A stretch of DNA of 32,782 bases from Zoogloeaceae bacterium (GCA_031288305.1 JAITRP010000014.1:1-32782); one strand, 5' to 3'. Positions 9,262 to 18,983 are shown, counted from the stretch's first letter. Notes: a model not told the origin generated them from the sequence alone. Numbers and translations: made by a program.

Positions 9262-10377
9262 TCAGAGCAAAACCAGGTTGTCCCGATGAATCAGGCTTGC
9301 TTCATTCACATAGCCCAAAAGCGCCTCGATTTCCTGTGAGGAATGGCGGAGGATGCGGCGGGTTTCGGAGCTGCTGTAGTTGATGAGGCCGCGCGCGATT
9401 TCCTGGCCGTCGGGAGCGATACAGCCGACAGCCGCGCCGCGCTCGAATTCGCCGATCTGCGAAATGACGCCCACCGGCAACAGGCTTTTGCCGTTTGCCA
9501 GCGCCTTGACCGCGCCCGCGTCGATATACAGGTGTCCAGCGGTTTGCAAGTGGTCGGCGAGCCATTGTTTCTTGGCGGCGAGCGGTTCCGTCCCGGAAAT
9601 CAACAGGCTGCCGACGGCTTCTCCCGCCGCCAGGCGCAGGATGACATCCGCTTCGCGACCGCTGGCGATTGCCGTTGCCGCGCCGCTTTTCGCCGCCCGT
9701 TTCGCGGCCAGCACCTTGGTGAGCATGCCGCCGGTGCCGACGAGGCTGCCCGCGCCGCCCGCCATTCGCTCCAGTTCCGGGTCGCCCGCCGTTGCCTCAA
9801 GGATCAGGGTCGCGTCCTGGCTCTTGCGCGGGTCGGTGGTGTAGAGGCCGTTCTGGTCGGTGAGGATGACGAGCGCGTCGGCTTCCACGGCGTTGGCGAC
9901 CAGCGCGCCCAGGGTGTCGTTGTCGCCGAACTTGATTTCGTCGGTCACCACCGTGTCGTTTTCGTTGATGATGGGCGTAACGCCCAGTTCCAGCAGGGTG
10001 TTGAGGGTGGAACGGGCATTCAGGTAACGCTTCCGATCCGAAAGATCGTCGTGGGTAAGCAGGACTTGCGCCGTGCGCAAAGCGTGACGGATAAAGGCTT
10101 CCTGGTAAATCTGGGCGAGGACGACCTGTCCCACGGCGGCGCAGGCCTGCAATTCCTGGATCTTGCGCGGTCGCTTTTCCCAGCCCAGACGCCGCATCCC
10201 GCAGGCAATCGCCCCGGAAGAGACGATGAGCGCCTGCCTGCCCTGCCGCCGGAGTTCGGCAATCTGCCGCGCCCAATCGCCGATGGCCTCTTCGGCCACG
10301 CCGGCCCCATTATTGGTAATCAGGGCGGAGCCGATCTTGATGACCAGGCGGCGGGCGGTTTGCAGAAGCGTCGACAT
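9262..10377 (-). CDS. proB: Glutamate 5-kinase
   Basis: The 371-residue enzyme phosphorylates glutamate in the first step of proline synthesis. The amino-acid kinase domain (1-255) shows [45 protein letters not shown] and [12 protein letters not shown]. The C-terminal PUA domain (about 275-355) is complete: [26 protein letters not shown] and ARGLINYSS. It lies 17 bases after the LprI-like gene in the obgE unit, the usual betaproteobacterial obgE-proB order with one gene between. Its ribosome site is poor, and coupling from upstream is likely. Confidence 0.97.
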   Translation of the reverse strand: MSTLLQTARRLVIKIGSALITNNGAGVAEEAIGDWARQIAELRRQGRQALIVSSGAIACGMRRLGWEKRPRKIQELQACAAVGQVVLAQIYQEAFIRHALRTAQVLLTHDDLSDRKRYLNARSTLNTLLELGVTPIINENDTVVTDEIKFGDNDTLGALVANAVEADALVILTDQNGLYTTDPRKSQDATLILEATAGDPELERMAGGAGSLVGTGGMLTKVLAAKRAAKSGAATAIASGREADVILRLAAGEAVGSLLISGTEPLAAKKQWLADHLQTAGHLYIDAGAVKALANGKSLLPVGVISQIGEFERGAAVGCIAPDGQEIARGLINYSSSETRRILRHSSQEIEALLGYVNEASLIHRDNLVLL

Positions 10378-10394
10378 GCGCGAAGTCTACAACA

Positions 10395-10826
10395 TCAGCG
10401 CCGACCGGGCAGCAGCCAGTCTTCCAGGAAGCGCCGCTGATCGTCCGTAAGCGCGGTCAGGCAGCCGTAATAGGCTTTGACCGCATAAACGCCTTGCGCC
10501 GCTTCGCCTCCCGGCACATGCGCGGCCAGTTTGCATGCCCGGTCGCGAAAGCGCAGCCAATCGCGCGGCATGGCCTGCGCGCCGGTCTTTTTTGCTTTCG
10601 CGTCCTGGGAAAGCGTCTGGAGGTACTGCCGATACGCGCAAGAGAACGCCTTGTCGGCGGCCTCGAAGCGCAATTGCGCACAGGATTCCTGGTCGTCGAA
10701 GGTTTCCGCCCGCGCGCATTCCTCCTTGTGCGCCCTGAAATTTTCTTCCGTATCCGGACAGGCGCCCGCCAGGACGAACGGCGCGAAAGCCATGAGCGCA
10801 AGCACAAGGCATATCCTGCGGCACAT
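10395..10826 (-). CDS. LprI / DUF1311-like secreted cysteine-rich protein
   Basis: The 143-residue protein starts at ATG 10826, one base after the obgE stop (TGAGATG). A frame without stops runs further upstream, but it is out of frame with obgE and has no signal peptide at its start. Residues 1-20 (CRRICLVLALMAFAPFVLAG) are a signal peptide. The mature part is helical with paired cysteines: CPDTEENF, KEECARAETFDDQESCAQL, AFSCAYRQYL, WLRFRDRACKL and YGCLTALTDDQRRFLEDWL. This spacing and the W-RFRD-C block resemble the lysozyme-inhibitor LprI/DUF1311 family. A periplasmic location is inferred and lysozyme inhibition is only a family suggestion. It is tightly coupled to obgE and precedes proB. 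Confidence 0.65.
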   Translation of the reverse strand: MCRRICLVLALMAFAPFVLAGACPDTEENFRAHKEECARAETFDDQESCAQLRFEAADKAFSCAYRQYLQTLSQDAKAKKTGAQAMPRDWLRFRDRACKLAAHVPGGEAAQGVYAVKAYYGCLTALTDDQRRFLEDWLLPGRR

Positions 10827-10827
10827 C

Positions 10828-12332
<1,505 letters not shown>

Positions 12333-12364
12333 CTTAAGCTCCTGCGCGTAATTTGAAAGCGAAG

Positions 12365-12370
12365 ATTATA
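12365..12370 (-). promoter_or_regulatory. -10 box for the membrane protein-obgE-proB unit
   Basis: TATAAT reads on the minus strand at 12370-12365, 33 bases before the start of the membrane-protein gene. No good -35 is found at the usual distance. It would supply obgE with transcription independent of rplU-rpmA, which ends in a terminator at 12711-12743. Confidence 0.5.
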
Positions 12371-12410
12371 GAGAAATCCCGCCGCGCGGACAGGACGTCT
12401 TGTCTTCCCG

Positions 12411-12646
12411 GGCGCGGTTAAAAGTGGAGGAAATCCGTCAGCGCGAAGAACGGAACGCCGCGTTGATTTTTTCCGCATCGTCATTGCGAGGCGCGTAGCG
12501 CCGTGGCAATCCAGTGCACCCGCAAGGGCGCTAAAGCGCCCTCTGGATTGCCAACGGGCCTACGGCCCTCGCAATGACGAAATGAGGGAGATTAAACAAC
12601 GTTTTGTTCTTCGCGCCAATGAAAATCCTCCACTTTCAATCACGCC
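12411..12646. repeat. Composite nested inverted repeat (MITE/REP-like)
   Basis: The outer arms (12411-12457 and 12600-12646) are imperfect inverted repeats of about 47 bases sharing AAAGTGGAGGA and GCGCGAAGAAC. Inside lies a second pair (12478-12514 and 12543-12580) starting TCGTCATTGCGAGG and ending CTCGCAATGACGA. Each inner arm contains its own small hairpin (GGCGC-gta-GCGCC and GGGCC-tac-GGCCC), and the centre is another (GGGCGC-taaa-GCGCCC). The inner ATTGCGAGG...GGCAATCC motif resembles a palindrome seen in many bacterial genomes. No open frame is present. A half copy of the outer arm lies at 20321-20345. Confidence 0.8.
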
Positions 12647-12709
12647 CTGTCTTCCCCGGCGCCAGCGAATTTCCGCTTGAACAATGGCGCGGGAAACGTG
12701 ATCCGGATG

Positions 12710-12743
12710 AAAAAAAGCCCTGTCCAACGGATAGGGCTTTTTT
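12710..12743 (-). terminator. Rho-independent terminator of rplU-rpmA
   Basis: On the plus strand an A run, GCCCTGTCC (12717-12725), loop AAC, GGATAGGGC (12729-12737) and six T's form a 9-bp stem with one G-T pair. On the minus strand this ends in a T run about 35-60 bases after the rpmA stop. It may work in both directions. Confidence 0.9.
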
Positions 12744-12777
12744 CGCCGCGAAAGACGTCCGCCTGTCGCGCGTCCAT

Positions 12778-13044
12778 CTATTGCGGCGCGGCGGCAAGGA
12801 TGCTGACGAAGCGGCGATTCTTCGCGCCCTTGACGGCGAACTGGACCGTGCCGTCGGTAAGGGCGAAGAGGGTGTGATCCTTGCCGATGCCCACGCCGTC
12901 GCCCGCATGGAATTGGGTGCCGCGCTGCCGCACGAGGATGTTGCCCGCCCTGACCGCTTGACCGCCATAACGCTTGACGCCCAGGCGCTTGGATTCGGAA
13001 TCGCGACCGTTACGGGAACTGCCGCCTGCTTTCTTGTGTGCCAT
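12778..13044 (-). CDS. rpmA: 50S ribosomal protein L27
   Basis: The 88-residue protein begins [19 protein letters not shown], followed by [11 protein letters not shown] and the [14 protein letters not shown] block, all typical of L27, whose N-terminal tail reaches the peptidyl-transferase centre. There is no extra cleavable N-terminal extension of the kind seen in Firmicutes. AAAGGAG is seven bases before the ATG. It follows rplU by 19 bases and is followed by a terminator rather than obgE. Confidence 0.98.
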   Translation of the reverse strand: MAHKKAGGSSRNGRDSESKRLGVKRYGGQAVRAGNILVRQRGTQFHAGDGVGIGKDHTLFALTDGTVQFAVKGAKNRRFVSILAAAPQ

Positions 13045-13063
13045 TCATTTACTCCTTTAGCCT

Positions 13064-13375
13064 TCAAGCCACGATTGCGTCGATGCGCAATTCAGTGTAG
13101 TTCTGCCGATGCCCCTGGTGTTTCTGGTAATGCTTCCTGCGGCGCATCTTGAAAATCTTGATCTTGTCATGACGCCCGTGGGAAACCACGGTGCATTTGA
13201 CGCTTGCGCCAGCAACCAGGGGAGCGCCGACCTTCACATCCTCTCCTTCGCCCAGCATGAGAACCTGATCAAGGGTGATTTCCGCGCCATCTTCCGCTGG
13301 TATCTGTTCTACTTTGATTTTTTGGCCGACACAAACCCGATACTGTTTGCCGCCGGTTTTTACGACCGCGTACAT
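13064..13375 (-). CDS. rplU: 50S ribosomal protein L21
   Basis: The 103-residue L21 begins [14 protein letters not shown] and contains [25 protein letters not shown] and [15 protein letters not shown], binding 23S rRNA. I took ATG 13375 (GGAG upstream), although the frame stays open another 99 codons, because L21 starts exactly here and a consensus promoter lies in that extension. First gene of the rplU-rpmA unit. Confidence 0.98.
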   Translation of the reverse strand: MYAVVKTGGKQYRVCVGQKIKVEQIPAEDGAEITLDQVLMLGEGEDVKVGAPLVAGASVKCTVVSHGRHDKIKIFKMRRRKHYQKHQGHRQNYTELRIDAIVA

Positions 13376-13409
13376 GTTGGACTCCAAAACCGCATGAAAA
13401 AGAGGCGGG

Positions 13410-13437
13410 ATTATAGCGGCTCTTTGACGGATGTCAA
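13410..13437 (-). promoter_or_regulatory. Strong sigma-70 promoter of rplU with overlapping palindrome
   Basis: On the minus strand TTGACA (13437-13432), 16 bases, TATAAT (13415-13410); both boxes are perfect consensus. The -35 overlaps the palindrome TTGACATCCGTCAA (TTGAC-N4-GTCAA), which could be an operator or chance. Confidence 0.85.
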
Positions 13438-13669
13438 AATTCGCATCGAAGCCGGGGCGACGGAAAGTGGGGAAAGCTTCGTCTTTGCGAGGGCTGCGGG
13501 CGCGAGGCAAGCATGTCTTGCGGCGGGCGCGCGTCTCCTTCGCGGGATACTGTTCCGCCGCGCCAGCAGGAAACGCCGCGAACGCCGTCAGGCTCGCGAT
13601 CAGCGCGCCCAGGAAACGAAAAATGCCGTGCCGCGCGCGTCTTTCCTCATGGATGGATTCGCGCAAACC

Positions 13670-13704
13670 CAACGAAAAACCAGTCCGGCCTTGGGTTTTC
13701 GTTG
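13670..13704. repeat. Dispersed hairpin repeat, copy D (3' stem only)
   Basis: CAACGAAAAACCAG (from 13670) pairs with CTTGGGTTTTCGTTG (to 13704). It starts five bases past the lysS stop and matches the last stem of copies A and B, including the trailing CCTTT. Confidence 0.7.
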
Positions 13705-13708
13705 CCTT

Positions 13709-15229
13709 TCAGTCCTCCGTCCCCTGCCTGCGCATCTGCGGGAAGAGGATCACGTCACGGATGGCGGGACTGTCGGTCAGGAGCATCACCAGGCGATCTA
13801 TGCCGATGCCGCAGCCGCCGGTGGGCGGCAGGCCGTATTCCAGGGCGCGGACGTAGTCGGCGTCGTAGTACATGGCTTCCTCGTCGCCCGCGTCCTTGGC
13901 CTTGGCCTGCGCCTGGAAGCGGGCGGACTGGTCTTCCGGGTCGTTCAGTTCGGAAAAACCGTTGGCGATTTCGCGCCCGGCAATGAAGAGTTCAAAGCGT
14001 TCGGCAATTTCCGGGTTGGCGTCGGAGGCGCGGGCGAGCGGCGAAACTTCCACCGGATAGTCGATGATGAAGGTGGGCTGCCAGAGATGGCTTTCCGCGC
14101 AGGCTTCGAAGAGTTGCAGTTGCAACGCGCCGACGCCGCCGGGCAAGACTCTTTCTTCGCCCTGGCGCTGGATTTCAGCGGTCAGCCACGCGGCGTCGTT
14201 CAATTGTTCCGGCGTGTATTCGGGATGCTGCCAACGGATGGCTTCGGTGATGGTAAGCCGCGCGAAGGGACGGGAAAAATCGATTTCCCGTCCCTGGTAG
14301 ACGAAGGTTTCCGTCCGCAGGGCTTCGCGCGCGGCGTGGCGCAGCAAGCCTTCGGTGAAATCCATGAGGCTTAGGTAATTCGCGTAGGCCTCGTAGAATT
14401 CCATCATGGTGAATTCCGGATTGTGCCGGGGAGAAAGCCCTTCGTTCCTGAAATTGCGATTGACTTCAAAGACCTTTTCAAAGCCGCCGACCACCAGGCG
14501 TTTCAGATACAGCTCGGGCGCGACGCGCAGGAACATGTCCATGTCCAGCGCGTTGTGATGGGTGACAAAGGGTTTCGCGGCCGCGCCGCCGGGAATCGGA
14601 TGCAGCATGGGCGTTTCCACTTCCATGAACCCATGATGGCGCATATGGTCGCGCAGGCTCTGGAGGATGCGGCTGCGGGCGGCGAAGGCGAAACGTGTCT
14701 CCGCGTTCATGATGAGGTCGACATAACGCTGGCGGTATTTCTGTTCCACGTCGGCAAGCCCGTGGAATTTGTCCGGCAAGGGGCGCAGGGACTTGGAAAG
14801 CAGGCGCAATTCGCTCGTCTTGAGCGAGAGTTCGCCGGTTTTCGTTTTCATCAGCGTTCCCGCCGCGCCAACGATGTCGCCGATGTCCCAATGTTTGAAC
14901 CCGGCATAGACGGCTTCGCCGACATGATCCCGGCTGACATAGAGTTGAAGGCGTCCCGACAGATCCTGAAGCGTGATGAAGGAAGCCTTGCCCATGACGC
15001 GCTTTAGCAATATCCGTCCGGCAACACGCGCTTCCACTGGCAAATTTTCCAGTTCTTCCGCCGCTTTGCCGTCATAGTTTTCATGCAGTTTGCCGGCGGT
15101 ATTCGCGCGCTGGAAATCGTTGGGATACGCGCCGCCCTGCCGCCGCCATTGGGCGAGTTTTTGCCGGCGTTCGGCGATGATGTGATTTTCGTCTTCCTGC
15201 GTCATGGTGTTCTGTTTCGAATTGGGCAT
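13709..15229 (-). CDS. lysS: Lysyl-tRNA synthetase, class II
   Basis: The 506-residue enzyme charges tRNA-Lys. The N-terminal OB-fold anticodon domain (about 60-165) includes [16 protein letters not shown]. The class II core shows [10 protein letters not shown], motif 1 region [16 protein letters not shown], motif 2 [20 protein letters not shown] and motif 3 [15 protein letters not shown]. Start ATG 15229 has AGGAA seven bases upstream. It follows prfB, as in many proteobacteria, but here a 306-base gap full of hairpins lies between. Copy D of the hairpin repeat follows its stop. Confidence 0.98.
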   Translation of the reverse strand: MPNSKQNTMTQEDENHIIAERRQKLAQWRRQGGAYPNDFQRANTAGKLHENYDGKAAEELENLPVEARVAGRILLKRVMGKASFITLQDLSGRLQLYVSRDHVGEAVYAGFKHWDIGDIVGAAGTLMKTKTGELSLKTSELRLLSKSLRPLPDKFHGLADVEQKYRQRYVDLIMNAETRFAFAARSRILQSLRDHMRHHGFMEVETPMLHPIPGGAAAKPFVTHHNALDMDMFLRVAPELYLKRLVVGGFEKVFEVNRNFRNEGLSPRHNPEFTMMEFYEAYANYLSLMDFTEGLLRHAAREALRTETFVYQGREIDFSRPFARLTITEAIRWQHPEYTPEQLNDAAWLTAEIQRQGEERVLPGGVGALQLQLFEACAESHLWQPTFIIDYPVEVSPLARASDANPEIAERFELFIAGREIANGFSELNDPEDQSARFQAQAKAKDAGDEEAMYYDADYVRALEYGLPPTGGCGIGIDRLVMLLTDSPAIRDVILFPQMRRQGTED

Positions 15230-15248
15230 GCTGGATTCCTATGGTATA

Positions 15249-15369
15249 CGTCAAAAAGTGAAAAACCCACTTTTTGCCGGATTAGTCAGGGTTTGAAGGC
15301 AAAGCAAAGCCTCGCCTTCAAACCGTGTAACCCCAACGCAAAACCAAGCGCGGTCTTGGGGTTTTGTTG
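15249..15369. repeat. Dispersed hairpin repeat, copy A (full length)
   Basis: Three stems in a row. First is CGTCAAAAAGTG with CACTTTTTG (15249-15276). Second is GGTTTGAAGGC with GCCTTCAAACC (about 15290-15324, perfect 11 bp). Third is CAACGCAAAACCAAG with CTTGGGGTTTTGTTG (15334-15369). The same order of stems appears in copy B at 18031. With the block at 15459 it fills the prfB-lysS gap, where I see no gene. Confidence 0.75.
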
Positions 15370-15458
15370 CCTTTGCTTCAAGAAAGGGCTGGCTTTGCCT
15401 GTCCTTTCTTGCTGATTGAATGAACCGGCACAAGGCCAAAGGCCGCAGGACAGCCAAA

Positions 15459-15524
15459 GGCTGGTTTTGCGCGAGCAAAATGCGGCAAAGCCGCGCAAAA
15501 AGTGGATTTTCACTTTTCGCCGCG
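15459..15524. repeat. Hairpin-rich block 3' of prfB, related to 17060-17126
   Basis: It begins GGCTGGTTTTGCGC, contains GCGGCAAAGCCGC (a small palindrome) and ends with a CAAAAAGTG...CACTTTTCGCCGCG box, 12 bases after the prfB stop. The block 3' of the FHA gene has the same start, the same GCGGC..GCCGC hairpin and a TTTTTGCCGCG end. Confidence 0.6.
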
Positions 15525-15535
15525 AAAATCCTGCC

Positions 15536-16640
15536 CTATACGCCCTGTTTCAGGCTGGCCTCGATAAAGGCGTCCAGATCGCCGTCGAGCACGGCCTGGG
15601 TATTGCCGGTTTCGATGTTGGTGCGTAAATCCTTGACCCGCGATTGATCGAGCACGTAGGAACGAATCTGGTGTCCCCAGCCGATGTCGGATTTGGCGTC
15701 TTCCAGTTTTTGCTGTTCGGCCTGTTGCTTGCGCAATTCGTGTTCATAAAGGCGTGCGCGCAGCATTTGCCAGGCTTCGTCGCGGTTCCGGTGTTGCGAG
15801 CGATCATTCTGGCATTGCACCACGATGCCGGTGGGCGCATGCGTGAGGCGCACGGCGGAGTCGGTCTTGTTGATGTGCTGTCCGCCCGCGCCGGAAGCGC
15901 GGAAAGTATCCACGCGCACGTCCGCCGGATTGATCTCGATTTCGATGGAATCATCTACCTCCGGATAGACGAATACCGAGGAAAAGCTGGTATGCCGCCG
16001 GGCGTTGGAATCGAAGGGCGATTTTCGCACCAGCCGGTGAATGCCGGTCTCCGTACGCAGCGCGCCATAGGCGTACTCGCCGGAAAATTTCACCGTGGCG
16101 CCCTTGATGCCCGCCACATCGCCTTCGGACTCTTCCATGACTTCCACCTGGAAGCCCTTTTTTTCGCCGTATTTGAGATACATCCGCAAGAGCATCGAAG
16201 CCCAGTCCTGCGCTTCGGTGCCGCCCGCGCCAGCCTGGATTTCCAGAAAACAGGGATTCCTGTCCTGCGGATGGTTGAACATGCGGCGAAACTCCATGCG
16301 CCCCACTTTTTCCTCGATGCTCCTGGCATCATCCTCGATGCCGCGCAGGGCGTCGTCGTCGCCTTCCGCGCGCGCCATGTCGAACAGTTCGCGCGCGTCC
16401 CGCAAATCCTGATCGACGCTCGACAACGCCAGCACCACATCTTCCAGCGCGCGCTTTTCTTGTCCCAGCGCCTGGGCGCGCCTGGCGTCATCCCAGACAC
16501 TGGGGTCTTCCAGTTCCAGATTGACGACAATCAGCCGTTCGCGCTTCCGATCATAGTCAAAGATACCTCCGCAATTCACCCGCCCGCGCCGCCAGGTCGT
16601 CGAGACGATTGAGGATACCGTTGAGTCGTTCTGCTTCCAT
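15536..16640 (-). CDS. prfB: Peptide chain release factor 2, with programmed +1 frameshift
   Basis: RF2 ends translation at UGA and UAA. The product is 367 residues: 27 codons from ATG 16640 ([16 protein letters not shown] to RRYL), an in-frame TGA, then 340 residues in the +1 frame starting DYDRKRERL. The main body has the SPF tripeptide ([16 protein letters not shown]), which reads the stop codon, and the GGQ loop ([16 protein letters not shown]), which releases the peptide. A longer frame-1 reading back to 16717 is an artefact of the shift. Autoregulation is expected: low RF2 favours the shift. lysS lies downstream. Confidence 0.98.
16556..16570 (-). promoter_or_regulatory. prfB +1 programmed frameshift site
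   Basis: On the minus strand GGAGG (16570-16566), TAT, CTT, TGA, C. The Shine-Dalgarno-like GGAGG sits three bases before the CTT slip codon, as in the classic AGGGGG-TAT-CTT-TGA-C element. The codon after slipping is GAC at 16558-16556. Confidence 0.97.
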
Positions 16641-16670
16641 GATGCAAGTTCCGTGCAGGAAAAAATGGCG

Positions 16671-16676
16671 ATTATA
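16671..16676 (-). promoter_or_regulatory. Possible -10 box for prfB
   Basis: TATAAT on the minus strand 31 bases before the prfB start. No recognisable -35 lies 16-18 bases upstream, so this is tentative. Confidence 0.4.
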
Positions 16677-16797
16677 CCGCCCGGAGAAAGGGGCGCGGCG
16701 AAAATCGCCAGAGGCAACGCAACTCCTGATAGTCAATCATGCTGGATGAACCATATGGAATTCGAAATGCCTGATGACAGGGCAAACGCTTTTGTCC

Positions 16798-16990
16798 CCC
16801 TCCCCCCTCTCCCCCGCAAGGGAGGGGACGTTTCCATCCCCCCTTGCGGGGGAGGGGTCAGGGGAGAGGGGAAGCTACAGCTCAACGGCTTTGCTCTTTT
16901 GAGCCGCCCCCTTGCAAGGGGGCAAGCCCTCTCCCGGCCTTCGGCCACCCTTGCAGGGTGCAAACCCTCCCCCACAAGGAGGGAGGGGAC
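16798..16990. repeat. G/C-tract palindromic intergenic repeat
   Basis: The 488-base gap between prfB and the FHA gene holds no convincing gene. Its centre is a run of inverted C/G tracts: CCCTCTCCCCCGCAAGGG against CCCTTGCGGGGGAGGGG, a further CCCCTTGCAAGGGGG, and CACCCTTGCAGGGTG. The units share a CTTGC/GCAAG core. Such blocks are commonly repeated through GC-rich genomes. Confidence 0.6.
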
Positions 16991-17059
16991 AGGGCGCTTC
17001 CGGCGGGCAGTCACGCCAGGATTGCGGCGATTCAACGTGACTGGCTACTACTATGGCCG

Positions 17060-17126
17060 GGCTGGTTTTGCGCAGCAAAATGCGGCTTTGCCGCACCAGA
17101 ATCGGGTTTTTGCTTTTTGCCGCGCC
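17060..17126. repeat. Hairpin-rich block 3' of the FHA gene, copy E
   Basis: GGCTGGTTTTGCGC, GCGGCTTTGCCGC and TTTTTGCTTTTTGCCGCGCC match the block at 15459-15524 in order. It ends two bases before the FHA stop codon. Confidence 0.55.
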
Positions 17127-17128
17127 TT

Positions 17129-18007
17129 TTAAAATTCCAGACGGAACTTCATGCGCACGCCGATGATTTCCAGCACGTCGCCGTCGTTCAGCAATTGTTC
17201 CCGCTGGATGGGAATGCCGTTGACGCTGGGCGGATGCTCGCCTTCCATATGCCGCAAGACATACCCCTGGGGCAGGCAGACGATGCCGGCGACCTGGATG
17301 CCCGTGCGCCCCAGCGTGTTCTGCGTTTTGATGAGCGGCAATTCCTTGCCCTTGTTGCTGCCGTTCAGGATACTCAACACGGCATGCGCGCCCAGTTCAG
17401 GCTGTTTGACATCCTTGTCGTCTTCCGCCTTGCTTTCCGGCGCGAGACTGGCTCCTGGGCCGGGTTTGGCCTCCGGCCTGACTTCGTGTCCGGGTTCTTC
17501 CGGCAGTTCGTCGGTATCGATGTTGCGATCCAGAGCGGGAAACGGGTCAATGCCCACATCGGTAGCGCCGAAGGCCGTGGCCGTGCCGATATTGCTGGTT
17601 GTTCCGGAAGGCGTTGCGGCGGCGGCATCCGATGCCGTGCCCGCGCCTGGCGGTCTCGCGGCGGCTGGCGCCGTCGCGATCATGTCGATGCGGCCTTCCC
17701 GCGCCAGTTTTTCCTCTTCCAAATCCTTCAGGAACTTGAGCGTGTATTTCCCCATGGTGACGACGTCGTTGTGATGCAGGACGCGTTTCTTGATGGCCTT
17801 GCCGTTTACCATCGTGCCGTTGGTGCTGTCCAGGTCTTCCAGAAAGGAGTCGTCCAGGATGGTCGTGATCGCGGCGTGCTCTCCGGAAATGGCAAGGTTG
17901 TTGATCTGGACGTCATTGGAGGGACGCCGACCAATGGCAATGCGCTCCTTGTCGAGCATAATCTCCTTCAAGACCAGGCCATCCATGGAAAGTATCAGTT
18001 TTGCCAT
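17129..18007 (-). CDS. Protein with two FHA domains
   Basis: The 292-residue protein starts at ATG 18007 (GGAG just upstream). The frame is open further back, but that part lies in repeat B. The first FHA domain (about 20-92) has all core residues: Gly26-Arg27, Ser41-x2-His44, Ser61-Thr-Asn-Gly64 and Asn68-Gly69, so phosphothreonine binding is likely. A linker rich in Ala, Pro, Gly and Glu (about 105-205) follows. The second, FHA-like domain (about 208-292) has LGR and SVNG but lacks the Ser-x2-His pair, so it probably does not bind phosphopeptide. No signal or membrane segment is seen. A PP2C phosphatase gene lies next to it upstream, pointing to Ser/Thr phospho-signalling, but no kinase is in the window. 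Confidence 0.9.
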   Translation of the reverse strand: MAKLILSMDGLVLKEIMLDKERIAIGRRPSNDVQINNLAISGEHAAITTILDDSFLEDLDSTNGTMVNGKAIKKRVLHHNDVVTMGKYTLKFLKDLEEEKLAREGRIDMIATAPAAARPPGAGTASDAAAATPSGTTSNIGTATAFGATDVGIDPFPALDRNIDTDELPEEPGHEVRPEAKPGPGASLAPESKAEDDKDVKQPELGAHAVLSILNGSNKGKELPLIKTQNTLGRTGIQVAGIVCLPQGYVLRHMEGEHPPSVNGIPIQREQLLNDGDVLEIIGVRMKFRLEF

Positions 18008-18030
18008 TTCTCCACGCCTTTGTTGATGTG

Positions 18031-18146
18031 CGTCAAAAAGTAAAACCCCGCTTTTTGCCGGTTTGTCTTGGGTTTGAAACCAGGCGGAACCTGGCTCCAA
18101 ATCGTGTAAACCCAACGAAAACCCATCCGACTGCTGGGTTTCGTTG
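18031..18146. repeat. Dispersed hairpin repeat, copy B (full length)
   Basis: Same order as copy A: CGTCAAAAAG/CTTTTTG (18031-18057), then CCAGG/CCTGG (18080-18094) inside GGGTTTGAA...CAAATCGTGTAAACCCAACG, then CAACGAAAACCCA/TGGGTTTCGTTG (18113-18146). The middle stem differs in sequence from copy A yet still pairs. It lies between the PP2C stop and the FHA start, where there is no gene. Confidence 0.75.
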
Positions 18147-18203
18147 CCTCTTTACGAATCCTCTTGCAAGGGAAACTGCGTTGCGCGGGAATTATAGAAA
18201 ATT

Positions 18204-18983
18204 TTACGATTGCGGTGGGCATACTTTTGCCATGATGACCGAAATATTGTCGTAACCGCCGCGCGCGTTGGCATGGTCGATCAGTTTGACGCAAGCGACA
18301 TGCGGGTCATCCGCGTGCGCTTCCAGGATGAGGGCGATTTCCGGCTCCGGCAGCAGATCGTGCAGGCCGTCGGAACTGAACAGATAAATATCGTTCGCTT
18401 CCACGTCATAGCCGTTGCATTCCGGCTCGACCGTGCTTTCAATGCCCACCGCCCGCGTAATCAGGTTCTTGATGCTGGAAAAACGCGCGGCTTCCGGGCG
18501 GATCAGCCCCGCGTCAATCTGCATCTGCAGTAACGAGTGATCGCGCGTCAGACTCGTCAGTTCGCCCTGCCGCAGACGGTAACAGCGCGAATCGCCCACA
18601 TGCGCCGTGATCAGGAAATCCCGGCAGAACAATCCCATGACCAGCGTCGAGCACATGCCCGCGTAACGCGCTTCCCGGCAGGAAAGCTGATGGATTTCCC
18701 CATTGATCTGCTCGATGCGCGCCAAAAGCGCATGGGCAAGCTCGACGCGCGAGCGGCTCTGCTGCTCTGGAATGGGCAGGCATTCGGCAAGCCGTTTCAC
18801 CAGCATCTGCGCCGCCACGTCGCCTGCCTTGTGTCCGCCCATGCCGTCGGCCAGGATGGCGGCGGCGCAGTCCGCGTCGCTCCATACCGCGTCTTCATTG
18901 ACGGCGCGTATCTTGCCAATGTCGGTGTGCGCCGCCATTTCCAGCGTGTAGCGTATGGCATTCGGGTTTTCTTCCGGGTTCAT
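18204..18983 (-). CDS. PP2C-family Ser/Thr protein phosphatase
   Basis: The 259-residue protein has the metal-dependent PP2C motifs: TDIGKIRAVNEDAVW at the N-terminus, LADGMGGHKAGDVAA (metal-binding Asp), ITAHVGDSRCYRLR, SLTRDHSLLQMQ, LFSSDGLHDLL and GGYDNISVIM (last metal-binding Asp). This is the PstP/Stp1-like bacterial type, cytosolic, removing phosphate from Ser/Thr. I chose ATG 18983; a TTG at 19061 would add 26 residues without family resemblance. The ribosome site is weak. It reads toward the FHA gene across repeat B and is divergent from cheB. Confidence 0.92.
   Translation of the reverse strand: MNPEENPNAIRYTLEMAAHTDIGKIRAVNEDAVWSDADCAAAILADGMGGHKAGDVAAQMLVKRLAECLPIPEQQSRSRVELAHALLARIEQINGEIHQLSCREARYAGMCSTLVMGLFCRDFLITAHVGDSRCYRLRQGELTSLTRDHSLLQMQIDAGLIRPEAARFSSIKNLITRAVGIESTVEPECNGYDVEANDIYLFSSDGLHDLLPEPEIALILEAHADDPHVACVKLIDHANARGGYDNISVIMAKVCPPQS

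Noticed and set aside
13376-13672. 99-codon N-terminal extension of rplU
   Set aside because: L21 begins exactly at MYAVVKTGG, and the consensus promoter lies inside the extension.
16653-17132. 159-codon plus-strand frame between prfB and the FHA gene
   Set aside because: It passes through palindromic G/C repeats and repeat E, giving proline/arginine-rich sequence without protein character.
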